50,872 nucleotides of DNA, taken from NCBI GenBank assembly GCA_027064135.1, contig JAMOQG010000062.1:1-50872 (forward strand), given 5' to 3'. The stretch comes from Peptostreptococcaceae bacterium (GTDB lineage: Bacteria; Bacillota; Clostridia; Peptostreptococcales; Acidaminobacteraceae). The notes beneath the pieces are model-generated. The model was not told the DNA's origin. It did not search any database and saw nothing but the letters and a program-made list of their open reading frames with translations. Numbering within the stretch: the first letter of the stretch is position 1; the number at the start of each line of letters is the position of its first letter. The position numbers and the translations under genes are program-made. Positions 8,088 to 17,256 of this stretch are shown here, one piece after another.

Positions 8088-8997
8088 TGATTTGTTTTTA
8101 GGCGTTGATACTAGTTGTTATACAACGTCGCTTTCTGTTGTTGATTCAAAAGGAAATATAATTTTGAATAAGCGAAGAATATTAAAAGTAAAAAATGGTA
8201 AACAAGGTCTTAGACAATCTGAGGCCTTTTTTCAGCATGTTAGCAACTTATCTAGCCTTTACACAGAAATCGTGTTAAATGTAGATGTTAGCGATATAAA
8301 AGCGATTTCTGTTAGTTCTAAACCTAGAAATTTAGAAGAATCTTATATGCCTGTATTTTTAAGCGGATTATATTTTGCTAGAAATATTGGAAACACATTA
8401 AATATTCCTGTAAAAGAATTTTCTCATCAAGAGGGGCATATAATGGCAAGTATTTCATCAAGTAATTTTAAACTTTATGAAAATAAAAAATTCTATTTAT
8501 TTCATTTATCTGGAGGTACAACAGAACTTCTTGAATGTGAATATAAAAAAGGTAGATTTGAATCAAAAATAATTGGTGGTACACTTGATATTTCTGCAGG
8601 GAAGCTTATTGATAGAATAGGCGTAAAAATGGGATTTAATTTCCCATGTGGAAAAGAAATGGATGAATTATCAAATATATCAAATACTAAAAAGCTTTAT
8701 CCTATTTCTATAAAAGGAAATTATTTTAATTTATCTGGAATTGAAAGTCATGGATTAAAAAATATTGGTTTAATAAAAAATGAGGATAATGCTAAATCTC
8801 TAATTATGAGTTTTACAAAAACAATTTCTGAAATAATTAAAAAACTAGATGATAAAGATATTTTAGTTACTGGTGGTGTAAGTGCAAATAAATATTTAAG
8901 AAATGAATTAAATAGTAATTTTTCAAATGTTTATTTTGGATCAGTTGAACTTTCAACAGATAATTCTGTAGGTACTGCTTTACTTGGAATGGAGTAA
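8080..8997 (+). CDS. TsaD/Kae1-type paralogue (peptidase M22 family)
   Basis: ASKHA-fold protein of 305 aa related to TsaD, the threonylcarbamoyl transferase for tRNA t6A. The metal-binding HQEGH and a late Asp (STDNS) are kept, as are LGVDTSCYTTS and LSGGTTELLE. The nucleotide-loop region reads DISAGKLIDRIGVKMGF where TsaD has AAGEAFDKVAR, and it is shorter than typical TsaD (about 335). Clostridia usually carry such a paralogue between nusB and xseA in addition to genuine tsaD elsewhere. I therefore do not name it tsaD. Activity is unknown. Confidence 0.82.
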   Translation: MNNDLFLGVDTSCYTTSLSVVDSKGNIILNKRRILKVKNGKQGLRQSEAFFQHVSNLSSLYTEIVLNVDVSDIKAISVSSKPRNLEESYMPVFLSGLYFARNIGNTLNIPVKEFSHQEGHIMASISSSNFKLYENKKFYLFHLSGGTTELLECEYKKGRFESKIIGGTLDISAGKLIDRIGVKMGFNFPCGKEMDELSNISNTKKLYPISIKGNYFNLSGIESHGLKNIGLIKNEDNAKSLIMSFTKTISEIIKKLDDKDILVTGGVSANKYLRNELNSNFSNVYFGSVELSTDNSVGTALLGME

Positions 8998-9002
8998 TTA
9001 TT

Positions 9003-10226
9003 ATGAAATTAAGAAAATTAAGTGTTACTGAAGTTAATAATTACGCTCAAAAATTATTATCTTACGATCCAATACTTCAAAATTTAAGAATTGAAGGTGA
9101 AATATCAAATTTTGTTGCTCATTCTAGTGGACATGCTTATTTTTCATTAAAAGATAATGAATCTAAAATAAATTGTATTATGTTTAAAAGATATTTTGAT
9201 GAAACTGAAAACGAATTCAAAAATGGTGATAAAGTTGATTGCATTGGTGATATTTCTATATATGTAAAAGAAGGAAAATTACAATTATATGTTAAAGAAA
9301 TGAAACAAGCTGGACTTGGAGAATTACATATAAAGTTTGAAGAATTAAAAAAGAAATATAAAGAACTTGGATATTTTGATATTAAAAACAAAAAAGAAAT
9401 TTCTGAATTTCCTGAAAAAGTAGCTGTTATTACTTCAAAAGAAGGTGCAGCATTAAGAGATGTAATTTCAGTATTTAATAGAAGAACTACACTTGTAAAT
9501 TTACTGATTTATCCTGTAAGTGTACAAGGAATATATTCAAAAGGCGAAATTGTTAAAGCAATCAATTATTTAAATGATAATAAGATGGCTGATTTAATTA
9601 TTCTTACAAGAGGCGGAGGATCAATAGAAGAATTGTGGTCCTTTAATGAACCTGAAGTTGTTGAAAGTGTATTTTTTTCAGATATACCAATTATTAGTGG
9701 TGTTGGACATGAAACAGATTATACTTTAGTTGATTTTGTTTCTGATTTAAGAGCACCTACTCCTTCAGCTGCAGCTGAGATAGCAATTAAATCAAATGAA
9801 GAAATTATTCAGTTACTTGATGGATATAAATTTTCATTAAATCGTGAAATTGAAAATCTTATAAATGAAAGTAGGCTAAAACTTGAAAAATATTCACTTG
9901 AAAAACTCTTATTAAAGAAAAAAAGTGTTTTAAAAGAAAATATTTATTTAATTGACAATATAAATTTAAAAATGAATTCATTAATTAGTAAAAAAATAAA
10001 TGATAAAAAAAATGAAATGGATAAATTACTTATTAATTTAAATAATAATAATCCAATAGAAATACTTAAAAAAGGATATTCTATTACTGAAGATGAAAAT
10101 AGAAGTGTTATTATATCTTCTAAAGATATTAAAGAAAATCAAATTATTAAAACTATTTTAATTGATGGCGAAATTATAAGTAAAGTTGAAAAAGTAAGTG
10201 GTGATGATTATCAAAAAAGAAAATAA
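9003..10226 (+). CDS. xseA: Exodeoxyribonuclease VII large subunit
   Basis: Catalytic subunit of ExoVII, which degrades single-stranded DNA in both directions. An N-terminal OB fold (residues about 1-100, including SGHAYFSLKD) is followed by the catalytic core with TSKEGAALRDV, RGGGSIEELWSFN and GVGHETDYTLVDFVSDLRAPTPSAAAE, then a long coiled coil that binds XseB. Length 407 aa is normal. The C-terminus overlaps xseB, as expected for coupled subunits. ATG follows a weak GGAGTAA site. Confidence 0.95.
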   Translation: MKLRKLSVTEVNNYAQKLLSYDPILQNLRIEGEISNFVAHSSGHAYFSLKDNESKINCIMFKRYFDETENEFKNGDKVDCIGDISIYVKEGKLQLYVKEMKQAGLGELHIKFEELKKKYKELGYFDIKNKKEISEFPEKVAVITSKEGAALRDVISVFNRRTTLVNLLIYPVSVQGIYSKGEIVKAINYLNDNKMADLIILTRGGGSIEELWSFNEPEVVESVFFSDIPIISGVGHETDYTLVDFVSDLRAPTPSAAAEIAIKSNEEIIQLLDGYKFSLNREIENLINESRLKLEKYSLEKLLLKKKSVLKENIYLIDNINLKMNSLISKKINDKKNEMDKLLINLNNNNPIEILKKGYSITEDENRSVIISSKDIKENQIIKTILIDGEIISKVEKVSGDDYQKRK

Positions 10227-10407
10227 TTTTGAAAATAATATTGAAACGTTAAAGAAAATTGTTGAAAAACTTGAAAATGAAAATAATAATTTAGAAGATT
10301 CGTTAGTTGAATTTGAAAAAGGTATTAAGCTTTATAATGAATGTAATCAAATATTAAAAAATGCAGAAAATAAAATTCAAATTTTAAATGAAAAGCTTGA
10401 GAATTAG
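10204..10407 (+). CDS. xseB: Exodeoxyribonuclease VII small subunit
   Basis: Helical-hairpin subunit of ExoVII (67 aa). Family motif NNLEDSLVEFEKGIKLYNECNQILKNAE is clear. It starts inside xseA; ATG 10204 is preferred over GTG at 10198 and 10201 because the GTGGTGAT run can serve as a ribosome site and the family start aligns there. Located directly before ispA, as in most Firmicutes. Confidence 0.92.
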   Translation: MIIKKENNFENNIETLKKIVEKLENENNNLEDSLVEFEKGIKLYNECNQILKNAENKIQILNEKLEN

Positions 10408-10415
10408 AGGTTAAA

Positions 10416-11303
10416 ATGGAATTCAAAAAAAAATTAAAAGAATATCAAAAATATATTAATGATGAATTTAAAAAAATAAATAATGGAAGTTTAAATCAAC
10501 ATTCATTATATTTAAATAATGCAATAAATTATTCTTTTTTATCAAATGGTAAAAGAATAAGACCAATTATGAATATTGTTTTTTTTGAAGCGTTTGGTGG
10601 AAAAAAAGAAAATATTATTAAGTTTTCTTCAGCTATTGAGATGATTCACACTTATTCTTTAATTCATGATGATTTACCAGCAATTGATGATGATGTTTTA
10701 AGAAGAAGTCGAGCTACTTCACATATTAAATTTAATGAAGCAACTGCTATTTTAACTGGTGATGCGCTTCTTAATCAAGCGTATGAAACATCTTTTTCAT
10801 ATTTATCTGAAAATTTTTCAATAAATGTTTTAAAAGCTTGTAAATATTTAGCGGATTCCGCAGGGAAAGAAGGAATGATTATAGGGCAAGTTGCAGATGT
10901 AGAGCTTGCTAAAAAGAATGACACTCTTGAAAATCTTGAGTTTATAAACGAAAATAAAACCGGAAAATTAATTAGAGCTTCAATAGTAACTGCCGGCTTG
11001 ATTTCGAATCAATCTGATAAAATAATAAATCTTTTAGAAGAATATTCTGATAATATAGGAATTGCTTTTCAATTGAAAGATGATCTACTAGAAGCAACTG
11101 TTGATGAAAAAACACTTGGCAAATCAATTGACAGCGATTATAGAAATGAAAAAAACACATATATTAATTTTATGGGAATTGAAAGAACTAAAAATAAATT
11201 AGAAAGATTAAAAAGAAGAAGTTTTCAACTTCTTGATGAAATAGATATAGAAAATAAATTTATTTACGATTTAACAGAATATATATTTAATAGAAGAAAT
11301 TAA
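10416..11303 (+). CDS. ispA: Farnesyl/geranyl diphosphate synthase
   Basis: Trans-prenyltransferase condensing isopentenyl diphosphate with allylic diphosphates. The first aspartate-rich motif HDDLPAIDDD (Asp 85 onward) is followed by RR; the second motif is FQLKDDLLEATVDE, then GKS. The size of 295 aa fits short-chain synthases. Product length cannot be read with certainty. With dxs downstream it forms an isoprenoid supply cluster, with the OLE RNA and oapA lying between them, the same order seen in other OLE-bearing Firmicutes. Confidence 0.93.
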   Translation: MEFKKKLKEYQKYINDEFKKINNGSLNQHSLYLNNAINYSFLSNGKRIRPIMNIVFFEAFGGKKENIIKFSSAIEMIHTYSLIHDDLPAIDDDVLRRSRATSHIKFNEATAILTGDALLNQAYETSFSYLSENFSINVLKACKYLADSAGKEGMIIGQVADVELAKKNDTLENLEFINENKTGKLIRASIVTAGLISNQSDKIINLLEEYSDNIGIAFQLKDDLLEATVDEKTLGKSIDSDYRNEKNTYINFMGIERTKNKLERLKRRSFQLLDEIDIENKFIYDLTEYIFNRRN

Positions 11304-11324
11304 AGAAATTTTAATTAGTTATAA

Positions 11325-11345
11325 GAAATGTCTTTGACATTTTTT
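11325..11345 (+). terminator. Hairpin with T-rich 3' flank between ispA and OLE RNA
   Basis: AAATGTC, loop TTT, GACATTT, followed by more T. It could be a weak terminator or processing element separating ispA mRNA from OLE RNA, or the 5'-most hairpin of the OLE transcript itself. The sequence alone does not decide. Confidence 0.4.
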
Positions 11346-11852
11346 ATGAATGTTGCGTGATGTAGTATTCTAGTCATATATATTATTTTCGAAGACGGGG
11401 CTAAAAATTCGTTTAAGGGCATATCGATGAAGTTCCTGTAATAGGCTTTCGACGCCCAGTCGGGGGCTTGTTCTGGGAAAAAGGGATTAGGGCATTTCAC
11501 AATGGCATGTGCGACTACCCCTAATTCCGCGGAGGCTTGCATTTATGCAAGTATACCTTTGTTGAACTATTTATTTGGATTCGACTTAGTGTAGCCTGCC
11601 TTGAGTGGAAAAGGTGGATGTTTGAAACCAAACTGCAAAAGAGGGTAGGAAATAATATAGTGTGTGGGAAATCCTCTAGACTATTTTTTATAAAAGTTGG
11701 TTAATGGATTGAAGTACAAACTGAGTGGCGATCCGGTGTAGATCGAGTTTAAATGGAAACGGTTAATTCGGTGACGAATTAGTACTTGATTGGGGAAATC
11801 CTACCGGACCTAAGTTGTAAAATTAACATTAACCAATATCACGCAACTATTT
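11346..11852 (+). ncRNA. ole: OLE RNA (ornate, large, extremophilic)
   Basis: The gap between ispA and dxs holds no credible gene but is markedly richer in G+C than the flanks and is full of complementary blocks. A perfect ten-base closing helix joins GTTGCGTGAT (11352-11361) to ATCACGCAAC (11838-11847), enclosing nearly 480 nt. Inside are candidate helices and conserved-looking blocks such as GGCTTTCGACGCC and GATCCGGTGTAGATC. Location within the ispA-dxs-argR-recN cluster and immediately before a gene for OapA is diagnostic for OLE RNA, which binds membrane OapA and is linked to ethanol, cold and Mg2+ stress tolerance in Halalkalibacterium. The ends are approximate; the transcript may start about 20 bases earlier. 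Confidence 0.92.
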
Positions 11853-11868
11853 ATAAAAGGAGCTAAAA

Positions 11869-12417
11869 ATGAAAAAAAGCAATATTTGGATATTTAAAAT
11901 TATAATAATTACTTTTATTTTAGCTGTTTTTATGAGTATTTTTGCTGATACAACTTTAAGAAGTACAAATTTATTTATGGCAATAATATTATTAGTATTA
12001 ATAATATTTGTAGGAATATTTTTTGATACTATTGGCATTGCAGTTGCAGCAGCTAAAATAGAACCTTTTAATTCAATGGCATCTCAAAAAGTAAAAGCTG
12101 CAAAACATTCAATTTATTTAATAAAAAATGCAAGTATGGTAGCTAATTTTTGTAATGATGTTATTGGTGATATTGCAGGTATTGTAAGTGGGGCTGCTGG
12201 AGCTATTATTATTACTAAAATAATGCAATATGATATACCTTTTTTTGAAAAAAGCACTCTTTCTGTAATGTTGACTGGTTTAATTGCTTCATTGACAGTA
12301 GGTGGTAAAGCTATTGGGAAAATTGTTGGAATAAGTCATTCGAAAATGGTTGTTCAAAAAGCTGGAAAATTAATTTGTTTAATTGATAAAGTTTTAAAAC
12401 TGAAAATTGTAGAATAG
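11869..12417 (+). CDS. oapA: OLE-associated membrane protein OapA
   Basis: Integral membrane protein of 182 aa that anchors OLE RNA to the membrane. Hydrophobic segments lie at about residues 7-27, 36-60, 98-117 and 130-150. Between the second and third is the basic, conserved-looking block IEPFNSMASQKVKAAKHS, and the C-terminal part is Lys-rich, consistent with RNA contact. It begins 22 bases after the OLE closing helix, with AAAGGAGCT before the ATG. This gene is the strongest support for the RNA call. Published work connects the OLE-OapA complex to Mg2+ homeostasis; that is not readable here. Confidence 0.92.
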   Translation: MKKSNIWIFKIIIITFILAVFMSIFADTTLRSTNLFMAIILLVLIIFVGIFFDTIGIAVAAAKIEPFNSMASQKVKAAKHSIYLIKNASMVANFCNDVIGDIAGIVSGAAGAIIITKIMQYDIPFFEKSTLSVMLTGLIASLTVGGKAIGKIVGISHSKMVVQKAGKLICLIDKVLKLKIVE

Positions 12418-12425
12418 AGGTATAT

Positions 12426-14279
12426 ATGTATAAAATATTAAATGAAGTAAATTGTCCGAAGGATATTAAAAACAAATCATATAAGGAATTGAATAGATTA
12501 GGAATAGAATTAAGAGATTTTTTATTGCATAATGTTTCAAATACTGGAGGTCACTTATCTTCTAATTTAGGAGTAGTTGAACTTACTATTGCGCTTCATT
12601 ATGTTTTTAATTCGCCTATAGATAAAATAATTTGGGATGTTGGACATCAATGTTATCCTCATAAAGTATTAACTGGAAGAAAAAATGGATTCGATGATTT
12701 AAGAAAATTAGATGGTATGAGTGGATTTATAAAAAGAAAAGAAAGTAAACATGATATTTTTCAAGCAGGACATAGTTCTACATCAATATCTTCAGCAATT
12801 GGAATGGCTAAAGCAAGGGATTTTGATAATGATGATTATGATATAATACCTGTTATTGGAGATGGTTCTATGACAGGTGGAATGGCTTTTGAAGCAATTA
12901 ATTATTTAGGTCAATCTCAGGAAAAAGTTATTATTGTTTTAAATGATAATGGTATGTCTATTAGTAAAAATGTTGGAGCAATCTCTAAAAGCTTATCTAG
13001 TTTAAGAACTTGTGCTGTCTATGAAAATGTTAAAAAGGATACAAAAAAAATTATTAATAAAATACCTAAATTTGGAAATAAAATTGAATTTAGGGTTTCG
13101 AAATTAAAAAATAGTTTAAAATATTTTCTTTTACCTAATATGATTTTTGAAGAGATGGGATTTACTTATTTTGGGCCAGTGGATGGACATAATATTGAAA
13201 ATCTAGTAAATGTATTTGAGAAAGCAAAAAATACAGATGGTCCTGTAATTGTGCATGCAATTACTAAAAAAGGAAAAGGTTATGCACCTGCAGAAAGAAA
13301 TCCTTCAAAATTTCATGGTGTGGGGAAATTTAATTTAAATGGTAATGAAGAAAAAAAATTAAAAAAACCTACTTATTCAAATGTTTTTGGAGATAAAATA
13401 GTTGAATTGGCTAAGGATAATGATAAAATCTTTGCTATTACAGCTGCGATGAGTGATGGTACAGGATTAAATAAATTTAGAAATGAAATTCCTAAGCGTT
13501 TTATAGATGTTGGAATTGCAGAGCAAAATGCCGTAACAATGGCTGCAGGTTTAGCAATTTCTAATAAGAAACCTTTTATTGCTATATATTCAACTTTTTT
13601 ACAACGTGCATATGATCAAATATTACATGATGTATGTATACAAAAATTACCAGTAGTATTTTGTATTGATAGGGCTGGTATTGTTGGAGAAGATGGAGAA
13701 ACACATCATGGTTTATTTGATATTTCATACCTTTCTTCAATTCCTAATATGATGATAATGGCACCTAAAGATGGGTTTGAATTAAAAAGAATGCTTAATT
13801 TTGCATCAACATATAATGATGGACCTATTGCAATTAGATATCCAAGAGGTCAAGTTGCAGAAATTAATGAATCTTTAAATTTAATTACAAATTATGAAAT
13901 TTTAAGAGAAGGTAAAGATATTGTTATACTTGCTGTTGGCAAAATGGTTGAAACTTCAATAAAAATAGTTGATAAAGTATTTAAAGAGAAAGGTTATAGT
14001 ATAAAATTAATTAACGTAAGAGTTATTAAACCTTTTAATTTTGACAAATTAATAACTGATCTTAGCGAAAACGCTTCAATTATTACAATTGAAGATAATA
14101 TGATTAATGGTGGGTTTGGAAGCCTTGTTAATCAAAAGATAGGTAACAATTTTAAAATTTTGAATTTAGGTTTTGAAGATAATTTTGTTGAACATGGAGA
14201 TACTTTAGAACTTTTCAGAATTAATAATTTAGACGTTGATTCTTTATCAAGTAGAATAATTGAATTCATACAAAAATAG
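12426..14279 (+). CDS. dxs: 1-deoxy-D-xylulose-5-phosphate synthase
   Basis: TPP-dependent enzyme making DXP from pyruvate and glyceraldehyde-3-phosphate, first step of the MEP isoprenoid pathway. The N-terminal TPP domain shows GGHLSSNLGVVELT, WDVGHQCYPHK and GDGSMTGGMAFEAIN; the linker includes FGPVDGHN. The pyrimidine-binding domain carries DVGIAEQNAVTMAAG and the C-terminal domain EDNMINGGFG. Length 617 aa is normal. It begins eight bases after oapA, so isoprenoid synthesis and OLE/OapA are probably co-transcribed. Confidence 0.96.
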   Translation: MYKILNEVNCPKDIKNKSYKELNRLGIELRDFLLHNVSNTGGHLSSNLGVVELTIALHYVFNSPIDKIIWDVGHQCYPHKVLTGRKNGFDDLRKLDGMSGFIKRKESKHDIFQAGHSSTSISSAIGMAKARDFDNDDYDIIPVIGDGSMTGGMAFEAINYLGQSQEKVIIVLNDNGMSISKNVGAISKSLSSLRTCAVYENVKKDTKKIINKIPKFGNKIEFRVSKLKNSLKYFLLPNMIFEEMGFTYFGPVDGHNIENLVNVFEKAKNTDGPVIVHAITKKGKGYAPAERNPSKFHGVGKFNLNGNEEKKLKKPTYSNVFGDKIVELAKDNDKIFAITAAMSDGTGLNKFRNEIPKRFIDVGIAEQNAVTMAAGLAISNKKPFIAIYSTFLQRAYDQILHDVCIQKLPVVFCIDRAGIVGEDGETHHGLFDISYLSSIPNMMIMAPKDGFELKRMLNFASTYNDGPIAIRYPRGQVAEINESLNLITNYEILREGKDIVILAVGKMVETSIKIVDKVFKEKGYSIKLINVRVIKPFNFDKLITDLSENASIITIEDNMINGGFGSLVNQKIGNNFKILNLGFEDNFVEHGDTLELFRINNLDVDSLSSRIIEFIQK

Positions 14280-14288
14280 GGGGAAAAT

Positions 14289-14738
14289 ATGAAATATTCG
14301 AGACATTCAAAAATCATTGAAATTATTAAAGAATATGAAGTAGAAACTCAACAGGAATTAGCAAGACTTCTAAAAGATAAAGGATGTAATGTAACTCAAG
14401 CTACTGTTAGTAGAGATATTAAAGAATTAAGACTTGTAAAAATATTATCAACAAATGGTAATTATAAATATTCAAAATCAAGTGAAAGTTCGCAACTTGT
14501 AAGTGATAGGTTTATGAAAATGTTTAGAAATGCTGTTCTTGATGTAGATTATACACATTATTTTGTTGTATTTCATACTTTGGAAGGATCAGCTAATGCA
14601 GCAGCAGCTGCAGTAGATGCTTTAGCAAATAATAAAATTGTTGGAACTATTGCTGGTGATGATACAATATTTCTTCTTGCTAGAACTGAAGAAGATGCTA
14701 TTGAATTAACTAATTATTTTAAAGGATTATTGGAGTAA
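14289..14738 (+). CDS. argR: Arginine repressor ArgR
   Basis: Arginine-responsive hexameric repressor/activator (149 aa). N-terminal winged helix with QQELARLLKDKGCNVTQATVSRDIKELRLVK; C-terminal oligomerisation and arginine-binding domain with AAAVDALANNKIVGTIAGDDTIFLL. Preceded by AGGGGGA. The dxs-argR-recN order is common to Firmicutes. No arginine genes lie in the window. Confidence 0.95.
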   Translation: MKYSRHSKIIEIIKEYEVETQQELARLLKDKGCNVTQATVSRDIKELRLVKILSTNGNYKYSKSSESSQLVSDRFMKMFRNAVLDVDYTHYFVVFHTLEGSANAAAAAVDALANNKIVGTIAGDDTIFLLARTEEDAIELTNYFKGLLE

Positions 14739-14740
14739 TT

Positions 14741-16402
14741 ATGATAGAAGAAATTTATATTAAAAATTTTATTTTGATAAAGGAAGAAAGTATAAATTTT
14801 GGTAAAGGTTTGAATATTATTACTGGTGAAACTGGAGCGGGTAAATCAATAATACTTCGGGCGATTAATGTTTTAATAGGTGATAGTGCCAAATCTGATT
14901 ATATTGGTGATTTTTCTGATTCAGCAATTATTGAAGGAACATTTTCTATTAATAATAAAATTGAATTGTTTTTACGTGATAACGGAATTGAATCAGAAGA
15001 TAATAAAATAATCATTACTAGAGAAATAACTAGAAATAACAGTAGCACAACGCGTATTAACGGTAGAAGAGTTACTGTGAAATTAATTAAAAATTTAAGT
15101 TATTACTTTATTGATTATCATGGACAACATGAACACCAAGTTTTATTAAACACTTTAAATCATATTGATTATTTAGATAGTGTTGATTATGATAATATTA
15201 AAAATCATTTGACTGAAATTAACGAGGTATATAATAATATTATTAGTAATGGTAATAAGCTTAAAAAATTAAAAGAAACTAATAAACTTAAAGATCGAGA
15301 AATAGATTTTATTAAATTTCAGTTAAATGAGCTTAATGAACTTAATTTAAAAGAAAATGAATTAGAAGCACTTGAAAATGAATACAAATATCTTTCTAAT
15401 TTAGAAAACATTAAAGAAATTGTTGGTAATTCAATTAATGATTTGAAATCTGAAAATAAAATTTATGAAATGCTTCAAGATATTAATTATAATTTAAAAT
15501 CAATAGAAGAATATGATAAGGAATTAAAAGATATAAACAGTGAAATAAGTGAAATTCTATTTATGTCTGAAGCAATAATACAGAAAATGCAAGATTATTT
15601 CTATAATATTGAATATAATGAATATAGATTAAATGAAGTTGAAACTAGGATTAATGCAATAAATTTGATTATGAAGAAATACGGCAATTCTTATGAAATA
15701 TTAATGAATTATAAAAATGAGCTTCAAATTAAATTATTGAAATATGATAAAATAGATGAAAAAATTATTGAACTTGAAAAAAATAATGATAATTTAATGA
15801 GTGAATATAAAAAGAAATCTTCTATTATTACAGAAATTCGTATTGATAATGCAATTATATTTGAAAGAAAATTAAAGAATGAATTTATGGAATTAAATAT
15901 GAAAGATTCTAATATAAAAGTAAGTATTAAAGAAAAATCTGAAATTTCATCAAATGGTGTTGATAATGTAGAGTTTTTAATATCAACAAATAAAGGTCAG
16001 CCATTTAGACCGTTGAAAGATATTGTTAGTGGTGGAGAACTTTCTAGAATAATGCTAGCTATAAAACTTATAACTAAAAACATTAATAAAATTCCCACAT
16101 TAATTTTTGATGAAGTTGATACGGGGATAAGTGGTTTTACTGCAAATATTGTTGGTAAAAAACTTAAAAAAATTTCGAAGGAATTACAAGTTATTACTAT
16201 TACTCATTTACCTCAAATTGCAGCATTTTCAGATCATCATATAGCAGTTGAGAAAATAGTAGATGATAATAAAACAATTTCCAAAGTTGCTATTCTTGAT
16301 GAAAAAGGAAAAACTAGTGAAATTGCAAAACTTATAAGCGGAAATATTATTACAAAATCATCATTAGAAAGTGCTAATGAGTTAATAAAAAAATCTATAT
16401 AG
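14741..16402 (+). CDS. recN: DNA repair protein RecN
   Basis: SMC-like ATPase that acts at double-strand breaks. Walker A GETGAGKS lies near residue 29; two long coiled-coil arms (about 150-340) flank a hinge; the C-terminal head carries the signature SGGELSRIMLAIKL, Walker B TLIFDEVDTGISG and the THLPQIAAFSDHH motif. Length 553 aa is typical. In sporulating Clostridia spoIVB and spo0A usually follow; here a recombinase remnant follows after a 138-base gap. Confidence 0.95.
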   Translation: MIEEIYIKNFILIKEESINFGKGLNIITGETGAGKSIILRAINVLIGDSAKSDYIGDFSDSAIIEGTFSINNKIELFLRDNGIESEDNKIIITREITRNNSSTTRINGRRVTVKLIKNLSYYFIDYHGQHEHQVLLNTLNHIDYLDSVDYDNIKNHLTEINEVYNNIISNGNKLKKLKETNKLKDREIDFIKFQLNELNELNLKENELEALENEYKYLSNLENIKEIVGNSINDLKSENKIYEMLQDINYNLKSIEEYDKELKDINSEISEILFMSEAIIQKMQDYFYNIEYNEYRLNEVETRINAINLIMKKYGNSYEILMNYKNELQIKLLKYDKIDEKIIELEKNNDNLMSEYKKKSSIITEIRIDNAIIFERKLKNEFMELNMKDSNIKVSIKEKSEISSNGVDNVEFLISTNKGQPFRPLKDIVSGGELSRIMLAIKLITKNINKIPTLIFDEVDTGISGFTANIVGKKLKKISKELQVITITHLPQIAAFSDHHIAVEKIVDDNKTISKVAILDEKGKTSEIAKLISGNIITKSSLESANELIKKSI

Positions 16403-16467
16403 TATTGTAGATATTTACTAAAATAATAAGTGATTTGCTAATAAATAAGGTATAGTGTGAAATCAAC

Positions 16468-16497
16468 TTGTTATTTTTTTATAAAAAATGTTAATAT
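16468..16497 (+). promoter_or_regulatory. Weak promoter candidate for the XerD-like/deo operon
   Basis: TTGTTA is followed after 18 bases by TAATAT (or after 17 by TTAATA), about 45 bases before the GTG start. The whole 16403-16540 gap is A+T-rich, so chance matches are likely. Confidence 0.3.
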
Positions 16498-16540
16498 ATA
16501 TATTACTTATTATCTTTAGGGAATATAATAGGAGGATATC

Positions 16541-17245
16541 GTGACAGGTTATGTTGAAGAATTTATTTTAGCTAAAGAAAATTTATCTGTTCTTTCAAAA
16601 AAAGAATATAAAAAAACTGTTTCATTATTATATGAATACATTGATGAAAATGAATTTAAAAAGATAAACAAAAGAATAATTGAAAGTTTCATCATTTATT
16701 TAGAGAATGAAAATTATAAAGTTGCATCTATTAATAAATATATTTCGATTATTAATAACTATTTATTTTATTTGTTTGAAAATGGGTATATAGATAATGT
16801 GATTAAAGTAAAACATTTAAAAAATGCTTTAAAAGAAAATAGAACTATTATATCTTATGATGAATTTGATAAATTAATTCATTTAATTGAATCAAATTTT
16901 GATAATACCGAAAGAAATATATTGATTCTTTGTTTTTTATTTTTCACAGAACTTAAATTAAATGAAATATTATTACTTAAAGAAAATAACTTTTACGATG
17001 ATTTTCAATTTTTAAAAATTAAAAGCAAAGATATATCATTAAATATTGAAATAATGAAATTTTTAAAGAGTTATAGTTGTGAAAAAAACGATTATTTGTT
17101 TAAAAACAAAAATGGCAATAAACTTTCAAGACAATCAGTTTGGAAGTTTATTAAATTATATAATGAGAAATTATCAATTAATTTATCGATAGATATACTA
17201 AATAAATCTTATAAAATAAATAAATTGTTAAGAATTTATAAATAA
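16541..17245 (+). CDS. Degenerate XerD-like tyrosine recombinase
   Basis: A 234-aa relative of XerC/XerD, which are normally about 295-300. The N-terminal SAM-like core-binding domain (VEEFILAKENLSVLSKKEYKKTV, then KYISIINNYLFYLFENGY) is well formed. The catalytic domain starts properly, but the first catalytic Arg is Lys (TELKLNEILLL where TGLRxSELL is expected). The sequence then ends at IDILNKSYKINKLL, where the HxLRH box should begin, so the second Arg, both His and the Tyr nucleophile are missing. Strand exchange activity therefore looks lost. xerD-deoB-punA synteny as in Bacillus supports descent from XerD. The reading frame is intact, which argues for a retained DNA-binding role or recent decay. 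Start is GTG after AGGAGGATATC. Confidence 0.7.
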   Translation: MTGYVEEFILAKENLSVLSKKEYKKTVSLLYEYIDENEFKKINKRIIESFIIYLENENYKVASINKYISIINNYLFYLFENGYIDNVIKVKHLKNALKENRTIISYDEFDKLIHLIESNFDNTERNILILCFLFFTELKLNEILLLKENNFYDDFQFLKIKSKDISLNIEIMKFLKSYSCEKNDYLFKNKNGNKLSRQSVWKFIKLYNEKLSINLSIDILNKSYKINKLLRIYK

Positions 17246-17256
17246 GGAGGAAAATT

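Noticed and set aside
11315-11542. 75-residue minus-strand frame inside the ispA-oapA gap
   Set aside because: It lies in the OLE RNA; open only by chance because this segment is richer in G+C. No ribosome site and no family resemblance.
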